From Brasenia schreberi (Eukaryota; Streptophyta; Magnoliopsida; Nymphaeales; Cabombaceae), in contig JAYKKT010000086.1 of NCBI GenBank assembly GCA_036023115.1, positions 11,981,501-12,045,500 on the forward strand: DNA of 64,000 nt. Direction: 5' to 3'. Shown piece after piece: positions 20,786 through 32,699 of the stretch. The notes beneath the pieces were generated by a model. It searched no databases. It saw nothing but the letters and a program-made list of their open reading frames with translations, and was not told the origin of the DNA. Within the stretch, counting starts at the first letter, position 1. Each line of letters begins with the position of its first letter. The position numbers were made by a program, and so were the translations under genes.

Positions 20786-21890
20786 GACATGATGCCGACA
20801 GATCTCCCGAAGACTTTACCACCTAGGTGGTGCACAGACCATGAGATTGTGCTAGAACCGAGGAGAAAACCCCAGCCCGTGCAGCGTATAGGATGAGTCC
20901 TCCAAAGCTAGAAGAGCTCTAAAAACAATTGGGGGAGCTCTTGGAAGCAGGGATGATACAACCATCTAAGTCACCCTTCAGATCGCTAGTACTATTTCAG
21001 AAGAAGTCTGACGGTTCTCTACGGATGTGTGTAGACTATCGAGCATTGAACAAGGTAACGGTGAAGGATCATTACCCTATCCCACTAGTAGCTGACTTAT
21101 TTGATTGACTTGGCGGAGCCATGTGGTTCACGAAGTTGGACTTGCGATCTGGTTACTGGCAGGTGAGAATTGCACTTGGGGATGATGCCAAAACGACCAT
21201 GGTGACACGATACGGAGCATATGAGTTCTTGGTGATGCCTTTCAGGCTCACGAATGCTCCAACGATACTTTGTAGGTTAATGAACAAGATATTGGTTGGG
21301 TACATTGACGAGTTTGTGGTTGTATATCTCAACGATATTGTGATCTACAGTTGAACCCTGGATGAGCATGTCCGACACCTCACATTAGTCTTTGAGAGAC
21401 TGAGGTTACACTCTCTTTATGTGAAGAGGAAAAAATGTGAGTTTGCTAGGAACACCATCACATTTCTTGGGCATATAATTAGTGGAGGAGAAATTCGCAT
21501 GGACCCTAAGAAAGTTCGTGCCATAGAAGGGTGGGAAACTCCGAAGAATGTTTCAAAGTTACGGAGTTTCCTAGGGCTTGCGAACTACTATAAAAAGTTC
21601 ATTAGAGACTTTTCGAAGATCGCAGCGCCTTTGACTAAGTTATTGAAGAAAGGAAGAGTTTGGGATTGGACACCCAAGTGTGTAGAATCATTCGAGGCCC
21701 TCAAAGCCTTGATTTGTCAAGAACTAGTACTACGTCTCCCGAATTTCAGTAGGCCCTTCGAGGTACATACAGATGCAAGTGACCATGCACTCGGAGGTGT
21801 TCTTACCCAGAAGGGACACACCATAGCTTTCTAGAGCAGGAAGCTTAAGGATGCAGAAACTCGGTACCCCACACAAGGTAAAATAGAGTG
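20786..21890 (+). pseudogene. Reverse transcriptase and truncated RNase H of the chromovirus
   Basis: In order: LPKTLPPRWCTDHEIVLEP, a frameshift near 20880, [13 protein letters not shown] with a TAA before it, [18 protein letters not shown], a TGA at 21105, FTKLDLRSGYWQVRIA, EFLVMPFRLTNAP and VVYLNDIVIYS. Then come a TGA at 21352, KKCEFARNTITFLGHIISGG, LRSFLGLANYYKKFI and VHTDASDHALGGVLTQ. The catalytic YLDD is YLND (about 21327), losing one metal-binding aspartate. After DAETRYPT the RNase H is cut and joins integrase sequence. RT would copy the element RNA into DNA. Confidence 0.9.
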
Positions 21891-23020
21891 ACGTCGACCA
21901 ACTGGTTTGCTCCAGCCTCTTCCTATTTTAGAGAGACCATGAAAATCTGTTTCCATGGATTTTATATTAGGATTGCCTAGAGTAGACAACTTCGCGATGA
22001 TATTGGTGATTGTTGATCGGTTCTTGAAGTATGATATCTTTATACCCGCATCACATGAGTGTAGTGCAAAAGAGACTGCCAGTATATTCTTCAAAAATGT
22101 AATTAAACATTTTGGCGTCCCATAAGAGATTGTAAGTGATCGTGACGTTCGCTTCACTAGTCGGTTTTGGATCAAATTGTTTCGACTATTGGGAACACGT
22201 CTCCTATTCTCGTCAGCTCAACATCGTCAAACCGACGAACAAATAGAACGACTCAACGCGATGCTGGAGGAGTATCTACGCCATTATGTTTCTACTAGCT
22301 AGAAGAATTAGGTGTCACTTCTGGAGGTGGTGCAGTATAGCTATAACTCCCATAGAAGCTCAGCTATTGGAAAGACTTCTTTCGAGCTTACTTTGAGATG
22401 GTAGCCGTTGGGACCCCTAGAGCTTTTACAAGGAGATGAGACTGATCATTGTGCCGCAATCTTGCGAGAGGTATGCAACAGGCAGACCACGTACAAGGAA
22501 GCGAAAGCTTCGCTTGAGAGAGGAGGGGCCCATATGATCAAGCAAGCCAACAAGCATCGGAGAGACGTTGAGTTCGATGTTGGAGACGACATTTGGCTTC
22601 GGATACCATACTATATTCGAAAGCAGGTATACAAAGGCAGTAACATGGGACTGAAGCCAAAGTATGATGGACCTTTCAAGGTGATATAGAGGATAGGTGT
22701 TATTGCTTATCGACTAGAGTTACCAGATTGTTTGAAGATTCATCTGGTCATTCACGTATCAAAATTGAAGAAGTACTTTGAAGACCTACAGAGGCTGGAT
22801 CGTCGACCACCACCGTTGGTCAAACAAGACATACCAACGGTCAAGGCCATCATTGCCCACAGAGTTTAGAGAGTCGGACCTCGAAGACAGATGCAATATC
22901 TTGTTCAGTGGACAAGCAGGAGTTCTGACGATGATTCATGGGTAACATGCGCAAAGTTGTGGCAGTATGAGCAGATATTGAGAGACTACCACACGAAATC
23001 GGGAACGAGTCCAGAGTTTG
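21891..23020 (+). pseudogene. Integrase core and C-terminal chromodomain
   Basis: Starts abruptly with GLLQPLPILERP, so the histidine-cysteine zinc domain of integrase is missing. The core keeps SMDFILGLPRVDNF (first Asp), IVSDRDVRFTSRFW (second Asp) and TDEQIERLNAML (Glu), but with stops at about 21888, 22123, 22300 and 22402. An open piece at 22408-22689 covers the linker to KYDGPFKVI. Near 22840-23010 is a chromodomain: AIIAHRV, stop, RQMQYLVQWTSRSSDDDSWV and LWQYEQILRDY. Chromodomains of this type guide integration to heterochromatin. Confidence 0.85.
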
Positions 23021-23032
23021 TTGGGAGAGAGT
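23020..23032 (+). other. Polypurine tract of the chromovirus
   Basis: Purine-rich ttgggagagagt lies immediately before the 3' LTR start at 23033, the expected place of the plus-strand primer. Confidence 0.7.
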
Positions 23033-24384
23033 TGTCATGGACCTAAGTTCGTGGCACACGCACCCATGCACACCCATCATCTGGAGGGCTTTATCATGTT
23101 GATATGTACATTAGTCCATGTATATAAGTCATTTGTAATGGTCCAAGTATGTCTATAAACTCGGGCTAGGTCAACCGAGTATAGGTCTAGGTTGAGTCGT
23201 GTTAGCCCTAAGTCTAGTTGGGTCTGAACTTGGGTTTGGATCGGGTCTTGGATCCTTGCAAAATCGGGTTGGGTTGACCCAAGACTGGGTTCAGGTCCAA
23301 ATCGGGTTGGGTCGACCCATATCTGGGTTTGGTCCACCCGGGTCCTAGTGGGTTAGGACAGGTCGGTTAGGGTTTGGTTAGGTCTAGGTCTAGTTTGGGT
23401 TCGGTTGGAACCACATGGGACAGGTGGTGGTCTTAGGTGGGACGGTTAGAACCGCCTAGGACAGGTGGCGCCCTGGTTGGGGGTCAGTTGGTGCATGGGG
23501 CCAGGTGGCGCCCTGTGGTGAGGTGTTGGGGGCACCTCACCCGCACCCCAAGGGGGGTGTGGTTACAAGGGGTAACCATCCCTTTGGAGGGAACAATTAC
23601 AGCACCTGCCCGAGGGCCCTGCCTATAAAGCAGCGAGCCTCCCTATGGTGCGGGTTGTTGAACCGTGAGTGAGAGAGTGTCCAATCGAGTGTAGTGAGTG
23701 CTGTGAGAGAGTGAAAAGGAAGGAGGAAGACAGGGCCGGACAATGCCCTTCGCCACCAGACGCCGCCGCAGTGACGCCGTGTAGAGGAGCCTTGCCGCAA
23801 CAATAGTTCGTGACTTGCAGCAGCCGTGAACCTGTGCCAGTTCAATGGACGTGCAGAACCATAGCGGACCCCTGATGCCAGCCGCCCTATACAGCAGCGC
23901 GCGCGTCCTAGCCCTCCCATTCTCCTTAGCGCTAGCGCCCTAGTGCCAATCACCAGCACCAGCCAGAGACAGCTCCTCTTCCAGGCGCCGACCAGGAACC
24001 TCTCTTAAGTGCACAACCCTATGCACCCATCCAACTAGCACAACAGACCCTTGCAGCAGACGACCAAGTCCTTTGGGCGTGTTTTGGTTTGTGTAAACCT
24101 CCCTTGGACATCCAGTGAGGCGTGACCCTTCTGGAAACCCTGATTGTACCTGTTTCAAAGGAAAATGTTGTGTTAAGTTCCAAAGTGGTTTTTATATGTT
24201 TGCTTTAGTATTGTTTCTGCAGTGTTTAGCATGGAGATCTGAAAGAGCTGATCCTGCAACCCAACAGCACTTGATTAAGGTAGTGTAGTGGGGTAAGTGA
24301 TTGGTTTGAGGTCGGGCTATTCTAGCCATCAAGGGCACTATCTGACTTAGCGAAAAATTCTAAGTAAAAAATCGACGTGTGAGA
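23033..24384 (+). repeat. 3' LTR of the chromovirus
   Basis: Runs TGTCATGG...GTGTGAGA, 1352 bp; the terminal CA has become GA. The TATA box ctataaag is at about 23622. Followed by target duplication tactc (24385-24389). Confidence 0.9.
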
Positions 24385-24389
24385 TACTC

Positions 24390-25429
24390 CGTGAACCCCC
24401 TCCCCCAATACTTGTCATGGATATCTAAAAGGGGAGAAGATGAAGTGCTTTGGCTGCCTCCAGGCCCATGGTACTAGCGTTGCCTGTCTGGGTTCCCCTC
24501 TTGAGGCGAACCCTCGAGGTGCTGCATTTTGTTGTGTGAAATTGTTGAATAGATTGCGTGCGCCTCACTTAAATAAGGGATATTTGGTTTAGTTGGAGGC
24601 TTTGGTCAACTCTCTTACCTCGTTCATACCTGCAAATTTTTCAGATGGAAACGAAGGATTACTACCATAGGTATATTTTATGTTTTTGACCGGTCCAATA
24701 AGAGACAGATTGGGCTAGGTTGCGGTTTGGCTTCTTATCTAGTTCTTGGAAGCAAACAACTTCAAAGTGGGCAATGATGCTCGGAGAGCTTGTCGTAAGG
24801 TTTCATCAATTCGTTACTCGACTGAACTTTCTTCCATCCTTTACCGATTCTAAAGAGGAAATCCATAAATGATGTGGGTGTGAATTGCTGCACCGGAATT
24901 TTTGGTTTCAAGGAACCTCGACTTGCGACACAGTTTTCTTAGAAAGGAGAGCTTGGAAATAAAAGTTAGGAAGAGATCACCTCTGAATGCTCCTTATGCA
25001 ATATGTGCCCTATAATTTCTTTTTACCGTAGGTCTTCTCACTTCATTAAGGAAGGGTCAATCTCTCACACTACTAAGATGCTTGCTTAAGTTTGAGCTTC
25101 CCGAACTATGTATTTTGTGAGCTTTCAAACACATGGTTGATTGAATGTAGCGACCTGTCGTCTTGCTCTTAGCTATGGGAAAGGCTACCGCTAACAAGTT
25201 TGGATTAGGGGTTGGTGGAATGAATTGGGTTTGGATAAGAATGGGTCAAATCTAGCTAAAGCTGGGATTCAATTTGGTTAAGCTGGATGGGTGGAGTTTG
25301 GATTTGATTGAACTCAATTTGATCCAATTTGAAATCAAAATTTAGGTCATGAGATCAAACCGAATCCAACTTGAAATGGATTTGGTACAGGGCTTTGAGA
25401 TTCACTTTTTTGAATTGTGGGTAACCAGG
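24390..25429. other. No recognised gene
   Basis: Flank of the chromovirus. A short plus-strand stretch at about 24440-24545 resembles a Cys-rich segment (CFGCLQAHGTSVAC), but it lies opposite to the DUF4283 relic and no longer frame supports it. From about 25200 the sequence is rich in GGGTTGGATTT-like words. Confidence 0.35.
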
Positions 25430-26371
25430 TTGAATCGGGTTGCAATGGGTTGAATTGGACATGAAAGGAACCGATCCAGTATAAATGGGTCAATTTTGGT
25501 CAATGGGATGGATTGGGTCCAAATAACTGGGCCCAACCCGCTTCGGCCTTCAGTGAAAAGAGGAACTGGGGCACGATAGGAGATGGGTATTTCATGTAGA
25601 ATGATGGAGAGTGGGAAAATCTAAAGAAAAGAAAGGTGGGTTGGCTAGAGTGGGGCGAGCAACTGATTGTGGCTATGGCGGAGGACGACGGTGGTAGTGA
25701 AGGACTGGAGTGGAGGTGAAGAGGACATGCTGTGAACTAGGCGGTGGATGGCAAGCTGTTTGGATTCTTTTTGTGAATGCCAATGGCTGGGAGGATGAGA
25801 GGATGGTGTGATATCTTTGATAGTGGGTCAAATATAAGGAAGTAGCTGGCCAAGGGCGATGAGGCAGACATTGGTGGATGGTGTGTAGTGAAGTCAACGC
25901 AAAGTTTGGTGGTTGGTTGCTGGCTGCGAGGTAGGCGGTTGTTGATAACAGGGAGATTTGAAAGGTTGGCTAGGTTGCACAAAGGCAGTTTGGGGTTCTT
26001 GTTGTTGGTTCGGGTGATAACTATGAGGATTTGAGGCATGTCTACAGCTTAGGTGGTGGAGGTTCAGATAATGGCAGTTATCCACGCACATAGAGAGGAA
26101 GAGATGTTCATGTGGAAACAAAAAAATGGAAGGCCCCTTCATGTTTTTTGCACGATGCAACAAGGTGGAGCATCGAATAACTCTCTCTCACTAATTTCTT
26201 AGATTTTTGGAGGGCCTTCATAATGTTGAACAATGGCTCTTCTTAGACAATGTTACATCATGCTAATGGAGAAAGAGATGGCGGTGAGGGACCTTGTTAT
26301 GGCCTTTTAGAGCGATTCTCAATTGTTCTTCATTTGATATGTTCATACTCAAAATCTTCAAGTTTTGCAGG

Positions 26372-26545
26372 ATGAATATTGGTGGTTTAACCACTCCTTT
26401 CGTACTTTGAACAAGATTTGCAAGATGAAGAAAGCTTGTGGGCGGCAGGTCATGCTCTAATATTGGTGGTTTAACCACTCCTTTACTTTGAACAAGATTT
26501 GCAAGATGAAGAAAGCTTGTGGGCGGCAGGTCATGCTCTATTTGC
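26372..26545. repeat. Tandem duplication of about 83-87 bp
   Basis: AATATTGGTGGTTTAACCAC...GGCAGGTCATGCTCTA occurs twice in direct succession (about 26375-26459 and 26460-26540). The first unit has four extra bases (ctttcgta against cttta). The equivalent place in repeat copy B (about 33620-33690) shows one diverged unit, so the duplication arose in copy A. Confidence 0.85.
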
Positions 26546-26605
26546 CGTACATGATGAGTGAGCTTGTATCCTTAGTAGCAGTAAGTTGGCTCTCATATCT
26601 TGAAG

Positions 26606-27148
26606 TAGAGCGGTTTGGAACTGCAAGTTCTGGGTTACCCAAAACCTAGAACCATAACCGAACCGGTTGGTGAACGTTCCGGTTACAGTTTTGGAGCCAT
26701 TGGTTTCGGGGCAGTTCTGATTTCAGATATGGAACCATCTCAAAACTGATTTAAAAAGATTTTTTTTAAAAACCATGAAGGCAGCCCGTCAACTCAAACC
26801 CTCCATGCTTTGTTGAAAATGACAACCTTATACCATTAGGCCAAGACAATTCTTGTGACTAAAAATATTAGAAAGCTATATGTGCCTAATATATAAGTAT
26901 TTCAAATCACAAAATACAAACCACAAGAGTCGAACTTTCTACTTATTTCCACACACAAAGTATATCCTATTGTTAAGCCATGAGTATTTTTGTGAATGTA
27001 AATATTAAAAATAATATATATAATAAATGATGGCTTGAAATTGCCGGTTCTGCCATAACCGAACCGGGAGGTCCCCAGTTTTGATGGTTTTGAGGTCGGT
27101 TCAGTTCCTATTCAAACTGTTGGGCCAGTTCCAAACCGGCCATGTCTA
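26606..27148. mobile_element. hAT-like MITE inside repeat copy A
   Basis: Imperfect terminal inverted repeats: TAGAGCGGTTTGGAACTG on the left, and TAGACATGGCCGGTTTGGAA on the right when complemented. Flanked by octamers tcttgaag (26598-26605) and tctcaaag (27149-27156), 6 of 8 identical. Repeat copy B has tcttgaag followed directly by cattacttttctc (about 33755-33775), which is the empty site. No open frame is present, so it is non-autonomous. The 8-bp duplication and CGGTT-rich ends point to hAT. Confidence 0.85.
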
Positions 27149-27760
27149 TCTCAAAGCGTTGCTTTTCTCTTTTTCTATTAAAGAGAGGGTGGCTATGGCT
27201 GTTGGGTTATGCTCTGAAGTCTAGTATACGAGGCTATAGACAACCTGGCAAGGAACTATGGCCTTCATTTGTAACTTATTTTATTTTTTTGTAGTACGTC
27301 ACATTGGTCTTGTAACATCCTGTGCTTGTTCTCTTTTGGTCTTTCCTCTATACCTATAACTATAGTCTAAGCAATAACATGATATGATTATCATATGTAA
27401 TGATGTTTTGATGCTTCTAACATTGTGTTGATGTTTTCCTTTTCAATCATCATGGTAATAGGGTCAAATTTCTTATGGGAGGGAAACATAAATTGTAAGG
27501 ACTATTTTGGTTTTATTATTGTTAGGCTATCTCATTTGATACCGACACTTAGCATATTCTAATTCCTTTAGAAATGCCAAATATAGGTTGACTTGAGTTA
27601 AGTTGATAATTTCTTTTTTCTTTTTCAAATTAACTCCATTTTAGAGAATTTAAGATTTAATAGCATGTATCTTCAAATTTGATCTTTTTAAAAACATTTT
27701 CATCTTCCACGAAAGTTTTTGGTTTTTTATAAATGTCAGTCTTTGTAATCAATGAAGACT

Positions 27761-30700
27761 TGCTTGGTTGATGTCAAAGAAGCAAATACTAAATCTTGAC
27801 TCACTTAAAAGACTGGTAGAAAATTGACTCAAGACAACTTGATATCTTTCATTAAACATGTTGTGAAAACATGGTATTTGAGGAAAAGTGTCATTAGATT
27901 GTATTATGTCTTGACTAGGCAATGGTGTCATGTTGCAGGACATACTACAAACCTTATGTGTAATGGATTGCAAGACAAAAGGGTTGACATTGTAAAAGAG
28001 GTTTTGTTTGTAAGGAAGATGACCAGTTTCATAAAGAGATTTTGTGTTGACTCGACAAAATTTTCATCAAATTCAAATCAGTGAGGTTGCTTTGACAACA
28101 TTTTCTTGAAAATGAAAAGTAGCAGACATTCTTTGAAACTTCTTTTGAAACTCTTACAAAAGAGATAAACTTTGTGTTTCTTTGAAAATAAGCTTTCTTC
28201 ACAAAATAGATTTGAAAATAACTAGTTTTAAAACATAAGAGTAGTATCTTAAACCTTATTCTTAAAATGCAAAGAGCATGATCAAAATATCATCTTCAAT
28301 TTTCCTTTCTCTTCAATATCTCGAGTATGGGTCATATCCAATCATCATTGAGTGCCTTTTGAAGTATCCTCAATATGCATGTAACTTGAGTCCCTTCTAA
28401 AGTGTTCTCATGCTACCATATAGGTTTTCATAAGCTCGTAGACCCATCTCTTGCGTACCACTATGGTGGAACAACTAAATGAGACTGGAAAGATTGAAAG
28501 TATATGTTAAGCCAATTGATTCACCTCAAGGGTATAATAGTGGGATGCCATCAAGAGGACAACCTAAAAAAAACTTTGAGGAATGGGAAAAAGAAGGTGG
28601 TCTCAACCCTAATGGTGAAGCATCCATTGCAGCTTGGAAGTAGGCACGGTGAGACAATAGAAAATGAGTCCCAATTGTATAAGAAGAATTTAGCAAAGAA
28701 GAAAAATGCAACAATGGTATGCTAAAGCTTGTGGGATGAAGATGTTGTAATGTCGGAGCATTTTGCATGATGAAATAATGCACTATGGTGGGACAATCTC
28801 TAAAATCTCCAAACCAAGGAAGATGAAGGAGAAGTGCCCGTGGTAACGCTACTTGAAGACAATTGTACTCGGTAGGATGAAACTAGAGTTCTAGCGCTAG
28901 AGCGATTCATTTGGTGGGACTATGAAAGGAAGATACTGCCTCTTGATACTCGGTTTGATGGGATTGAGCCATAACATCCCACTAACTTGAAATGTACCAA
29001 AACCTCTAGTAAGATCAAGTGAATGCATCATAGTAATATAAGACTATCACTAATGAAAAGCACGAAAAAAGAACATATACTAAACATACATTGATAATGT
29101 GAGGTCAAATGTGATTGTGATGTCATGTATAAATGAAATTGGGGAGGTGAAGTTAATGAAACAAAACATGCCTCAAGTAAAGAGATATAGGACACAAAAA
29201 TAACCTACAACTATCATGTGGGAACTACATCAAGGGAAAACATCTTGGACATAATAAGAGGATACCATGATTCTAATTTGAAATACAAAAAAAATGCCCA
29301 TGCTTGTAAGAAAATGCATTAGCAGCATGACATTGGACCATGGTGATGACTTTATGTATGGAGGTATGAAAAGTAAACACTCTCAACCCTAGTGGGATGG
29401 ATGGGCATACTCATAGTCGGTGGAGCAATTGGTGCCCCCAGTGACGTCATAGTTGAGAGGGACAATCAATGCTACTATACTTAGAATGACTACAAGGAAA
29501 TAGGTGAAAATTAAAGTGGTACTTGAACCGGAAAATTCTAGAAGAATTGAAGATGAGGGTGAGTGACATCATGTGAGAATAAGCTCAATGACATAAGTGA
29601 TGTCTCCAACTCAACCTCTCAAAACACCACGATGAGAGATATGCATTTTAATGCAAGCGACTTGAGGAAGAAAGAAAAAAAACATATCTAAACACTATGA
29701 CAAGACAAACATGAAAATCCATTCTTTGTGTGTGACCATGGCTAATACATTGATTTTTAGGAAAAAATCAACAAAAACATTTTTGAAAGTCGACCATTTT
29801 TATCATGGACTCCGCCAAATGAAATTTGGTTGAACAAAGCATTTTCACTTTGACTCTCTATCTCAAAATACTAATTTAGAACACGATAATACCAATTTTA
29901 GTACTCAAAAACTTGATTTTTAAAGTAACATAAAGGACTATCTAGTAACCTATAGACAAGTAGATGGATTAGTACTCCTCAACTCTAGTTGAAGTGTGGA
30001 TCTCCTTTAATGTGATGGAATAAAAAAAACAGTAGATAATTTCAAGTAGAAAAAAGATATATGATAAATCCACTTGGTCCCTTCTAAAGCATTTCATGTA
30101 TACAAAGAATATAAGATAAAAAAGAGTGCAAAAGGGTAAAACATTTCTTTTCTTCTATCTTTTTTCTTGTATCTTTTTTCTTTTTTTTTCACATTTCAAA
30201 ATATCACCTCCTTTTCTCCTAATTCATCAAAATACATTACTCAAATGCTAATATAAAGAATAGACTCAATCAAGAAAGCACTTACCAATCTATTAGCCAA
30301 GACATCCCATGGATAAATCATTTTTGTTATCTAAAAATTAAGATAACCGGTACCAAAATGTAAACATTGACCCTTTCTTAAATTTTCTGAAGACTAAAAA
30401 TCAAGTATAAATAACTTGGTCAAAAGGATCTTATTTGAAGTAGTTCAAGACAAAATACGATCGACAAGTTCACAATCAAATAAAGAAATACAAATCAATG
30501 GAAAAAATGAGCAATGGATGTCGATTCTTGTAAATGAAAGCAACAACCTAAGAAAGTCTAGTCATAGTTACATAACACTGAAGTATATATCTTTGGAATC
30601 ATGCCAATTTTAAGGAAAAGTACACATTCATCAAAATATCAAATAAGACCAACTATAGGTGAATAACATAGGAGGTATCCCACAAATCTTGACCCTTAAA

Positions 30701-32699
30701 CCATTTTTAATAAACACTATCCTATCATCCATATAAGACCAACTACGAAAAGCACCCAAAATTTAAGATCTAATTCATATCATGGATAATATTCTTTTAA
30801 GTACTAATATTTATAGAGCCTGATAGGTCTCGACCCTTAGTCACAAAGCAAGTCATTTTCTTTGAACTTCAATGCATGGGAGGTGCAAACACTAGCACAA
30901 AAAAAGGTGTGAACTAACAATAACCTAAACATTGGGTAAGTTGGAGTGGACTAAAAAATGGTAGTAGTGCAAAGTAGATAGTATCAAGTGCACAAGAAGC
31001 ACCAATGTTTATGCTAAGGTTGATAAGCATGCTAAAGGAGTCGGTATAAAATACATGAACAAACATAGGAAGATGAAATCATAGGAGGCATGAGATGCTT
31101 GACTAGGATGCATGAATAAATAAAGATGCATTATGTATGAGTAGATAGAAATGCATGTAGAAGATGAAGTTGCAAATGAATATGCATGATCCCAAAGGCT
31201 ACTGATGTACATAGTATACAATCAAATTTTTGTGTTTACCTGAAAGTGCTAAGAGGGGGTTGGGATCAAGGAGGAATGAGAGTATTAAGTGTGTATCGCT
31301 GTGGAATATCACCTTGTAATACATGTTCTAGACTAAGGGAGTCATGATTAGGGTCAATGGGGACCCCATGACTTGAGAGAAAGATCGGTTGAAGGTAGGG
31401 TATAGCCCAATATCCAAGTGAAAGGATTAGAGGGAAGGCTAATGGTGTTACACAATGGTGATGGGTCTAATAGTTGACCCTGAAGGTAATGAACTTAGCT
31501 AGACAATGTTTGTAAGAACAAATCCTTAATAGTTGGACAAGTCTCAAAAGGTGGAGACTAAGGAAGGTAATTTTTTTATAAAAGAGTCTTGATGTAAATT
31601 GAAAGGCTAGAATCTTAAACTCTAGTGGAGTAACAAGATGAGACTTGAGAGAGGAGTATCTTAGCAAGGTGTTAAGAGGATAATTTAGAGGAGTGGCATC
31701 CTAGAGAATAATCTCGAGACAAATGTGAAAAAAATGAAGGAGTCTTTTAAGAATAGTCTAAAGAGAATTTTAGGGTATATTGGTGATAATAAGGGTGGAC
31801 CTTGATGGATGAGTGGACATGAAATGTATTCTACTTGGAGAATAAGGTGGACCTCATTAACTAGGTATCTAGAGTTAACCACATAGGAGTGAACCTCCTT
31901 GTTTGAGTATATAAGAGGGATTTAAAAGTGGACTCTTAGGGAGATAAAGTGCTTGAGAGGTGAATAAAATGGAAGATCCTCGATGTAGTTGAGTAAGAAC
32001 TAGGAGAACTGAGGAGACTGAAGGTGTAATTGTAGAAGGGACCATGGTTGGTTTGTCTCTAAGAACTTGTTTTATTTCAAGTTCATCTTAACTTCTTTTC
32101 TAACTTAGCTCATGAGGAAATGGTATAGTCTTTTTGCAGATCACGGGTTGAGTAGAAGGAAGGGGTCCACGAATGACCACTAGAGTAGGAGGATGAGTTC
32201 TAAGTTTATCCTTTCCATAGATAATAATTTCTCAAGTGGGATGATGCCTCCTTTTTGCTTTCAACTCTATTAAGTTGAGCTCTAGATTTATCTTTTTCTT
32301 GATGAGTTAAGTAATATTTTACAAAGTTTTCTATGTTCTTTTTGTAATATGGTAGTTCATACCAAGTATTGTTGTTCCGCTCAAGCTGATTTCACTTCAA
32401 AAATGTTCTATTATTTCTAATTTATCATAATCAATGCTACTTAAAGGATTAGAATAGTGAGAATAATATTCCCCTCACTTGTATTGATCATATTAAGCCA
32501 TGTCTAATTCACAATTCAAGCAAGTCCTCAAACAAACTTAAAAACTCTAAGTACTTGTATATGAGAGTATAATTTATACAACCAAATACATAAGAATATA
32601 GTGTGTGTGGGCTCACAAGTGTTTATCTACATGTATAAAGCATGGAAGTGAGCTCTACACTACATGTAGTGTGTGCAAATGTGGACTATTGTTGTGGGT
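27761..32699. other. Long AT-rich stretch without a recognised gene
   Basis: Nearly 5 kb with only short frames. One plus-strand stretch near 28500-28650 reads GMPSRGQPKKNFEEWEKEGG followed by NPNGEASIAAWK and a stop. It looks coding but was not identified. The rest has no motif I can defend. Confidence 0.4.

Larger units (their letters stand above)
18040..24384 (+). mobile_element. Complete, inactive Ty3/gypsy chromovirus
   Basis: Two LTRs (18040-19429, 23033-24384), a tRNA-Met-type PBS, gag remnant, protease, RT, partial RNase H, integrase and chromodomain, and a polypurine tract, all in one order. The 5-bp target duplication tactc is perfect at 18035-18039 and 24385-24389. The chromodomain and the [10 protein letters not shown] / FTKLDLRSGYWQV wording suggest a chromovirus, perhaps Galadriel-like; the lineage is an inference. 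Frameshifts, several stops, a changed RT active site and an internal deletion make it non-autonomous. It inserted beside the DUF4283 relic. Confidence 0.92.
25430..27760. repeat. Dispersed non-coding repeat, copy A
   Basis: Aligns in the same orientation with 32700-34330. Shared blocks include GGCGAGC.ACTGATTGTGGCTATGGC, GAGGATGGTGTGATATC, GGGACCTTGTTATGGCCTTT, AGTCTAGTATA..AGGCTATAGA and a TTGACTTGAGTTAAGTTGAT-like block near the right end. There is no coding capacity that both copies share. Copy A differs by a 543-bp MITE and a tandem duplication. The repeat type is unknown; it could be a solo LTR or part of an unidentified element. Confidence 0.75.

Noticed and set aside
24440..24545. Zinc-knuckle-like CFGCLQAHGTSVAC on the plus strand
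   Set aside because: Opposite strand to the DUF4283 relic, no supporting frame, and spacing not standard.
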